Shown here: piece by piece, positions 63,478 through 64,000 of the stretch | Position numbering within the stretch: position 1 is the first letter of the stretch | Layout: each line of letters opens with the position of its first letter | From: Bryobacterales bacterium | GTDB lineage: Bacteria; Acidobacteriota; Terriglobia; Bryobacterales; Bryobacteraceae | DNA: 64,000 bases | Assembly (NCBI GenBank): GCA_947446025.1 | Contig: CANFEY010000004.1 | Location: 62,001 to 126,000, forward strand | Direction: 5' to 3' | Notes under the pieces: generated by a model | The model's database searches: none | Told to the model about the DNA's origin: nothing | Seen by the model: the letters and a program-made list of their open reading frames with translations, nothing else | Made by a program: the position numbers and the translations under genes

Positions 63478-63824
63478 AGAGCAAGCAAGTATACGCCGAG
63501 CGCGACGCAGGCGACACCCATCCAGCGGCGGCGGTCGACGCGCTCCTTGAGGATGATGCTGGCGAGGATGGTTTCGAGCACCACGCTGGCGGCCGAGGCG
63601 GGGACCGCGAAGCTCAGGTCGGCCACCTGCACCAGGGCCATGAAGGCGAAGAAGGAGCACGCCATGCAGAGGATGGAGAGAATGAGGAGTTTCTTCTGAA
63701 AGACGGTGGCCAGGAAGGAGCCGGCTGTGTGGACTTCGCCTTGGCGCTTCATCTCGAAGGCTTGCAGTAGGTCACTGACTACGGTCGCGCCGACCACGAC
63801 GCTGAGGAGAAGCCACGCTTTCAC
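63474..63824 (-). CDS. Half-size EamA/SMR-like transporter
   Basis: A 116-residue membrane protein with four predicted helices and one EamA-like repeat (FAVPASAASVVLETILASII, GVACVALGVYLLAL). Half-size EamA proteins act as pairs, as ArnE/ArnF do for lipid-linked sugars. GTG 63822-63824 overlaps the preceding stop (GTGA). Confidence 0.75.
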   Translation of the reverse strand: MKAWLLLSVVVGATVVSDLLQAFEMKRQGEVHTAGSFLATVFQKKLLILSILCMACSFFAFMALVQVADLSFAVPASAASVVLETILASIILKERVDRRRWMGVACVALGVYLLAL

Positions 63825-64000
63825 GGCTTTTTCTCCGCGTGGGGGTCGCCCAGTCCGACCAGGACTGTGCCGGCGACGATGAGCAGCGTTCCGGCCCAGC
63901 GGACTGGCGTGATGGTCTCCGCCAGAAACGCCCAGCCTAGGATGGCGCTGATCACGTAGCCGAAGGCGGTCACGGGCAGCACATAGGTGAGATCAGCCCA
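63821..64000 (-). CDS. Second half-size EamA/SMR-like transporter, partial
   Basis: Last 59 codons of a gene entering from the right edge: ADLTYVLPVTAFGYVISAIL, FLAETITPVRWAGTLLIVAG, TVLVGLGDPHAEKKP. Two helices and an EamA-like end. Together with the next gene it probably forms a heterodimeric transporter that serves the GT21 enzyme. Confidence 0.75.
   Translation of the reverse strand, partial: WADLTYVLPVTAFGYVISAILGWAFLAETITPVRWAGTLLIVAGTVLVGLGDPHAEKKP

Overview
The window looks like a chromosomal stretch from an Acidobacteriota of the Solibacter/Bryobacter type. The evidence is the combination of high GC coding sequence, two copies of the planctomycete/acidobacterial pair of DUF1587-1595-1592-1588-1585 cytochrome-like proteins with Tat-exported DUF1552 proteins, two genes of the soil-associated TIGR03435 family, an Oar-like TonB-dependent receptor, exported ankyrin-repeat proteins and M16 protease pairs. 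That assignment is inference from gene families; no 16S rRNA gene is present.

Layout. 0-5.4 kb (+): end of a tannase-family gene, then a DUF1592-type cytochrome, a DUF1552 protein and an exported ankyrin protein in overlapping order. 5.4-9.8 kb (-): an active/inactive M16 peptidase pair and a LolA-like protein; the inactive subunit carries a premature stop. 9.8-13.6 kb (-): the translation operon rplM-rpsI-rpsB-tsf-pyrH-frr. 13.9-14.5 kb: a MazEF-like pair with a frameshifted antitoxin. 14.5-19.6 kb (+): a secreted protein, then a CusB-like adaptor and a CusA-like pump whose C-terminal third is replaced by FN3/Ig/LamG domains. 19.6-27.8 kb (-): TonB receptor, DUF1592 protein, DUF1552 protein, cupin and a broken TIGR03435 gene; a second ankyrin gene diverges from it. 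29.5-31.8 kb: HicB remnant, ABC ATPase and MacA-like adaptor.

The replication origin is probably at 31.9-33.9 kb: dnaA, dnaN and gyrB lie there with DnaA boxes and an AT-rich patch, and most genes to the left point left while most to the right point right. recF is not between dnaN and gyrB. From 38.9 to 49.7 kb (+) lies a cell-surface glycan cluster: a Wzt-like ABC ATPase with a C-terminal sugar-binding type domain, a methyltransferase with a long coiled-coil tail (a WbdD-like chain terminator/ruler arrangement) and six glycosyltransferases, one of which is split by a zeta-toxin-like gene. Then come alr, small genes, a second frameshifted TIGR03435 gene, a PEBP protein, and mnmG-rsmG-parA-parB. 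Two perfect parS palindromes lie inside the 3' end of rsmG. The right end holds a DUF4397 protein with an apparent ATC start, a tRNA with CAU anticodon, a DUF3142 lipoprotein with a TPR partner, a DUF336 protein with an in-frame TAG, and a GT21/HpnI-like transferase with two half-size EamA transporters.

Two themes recur. First, palindromic repeats (a REP-like family at 29.4, 35.0, 41.6 and 49.7 kb, and a second family at 19.6 and 22.2 kb) sit at gene ends and once inside a coding region. Second, an unusual number of genes are broken or chimeric (two nonsense codons, at least five frameshifts, two fusions). These may be real erosion or consensus/assembly errors, and read-level checking would separate the two.
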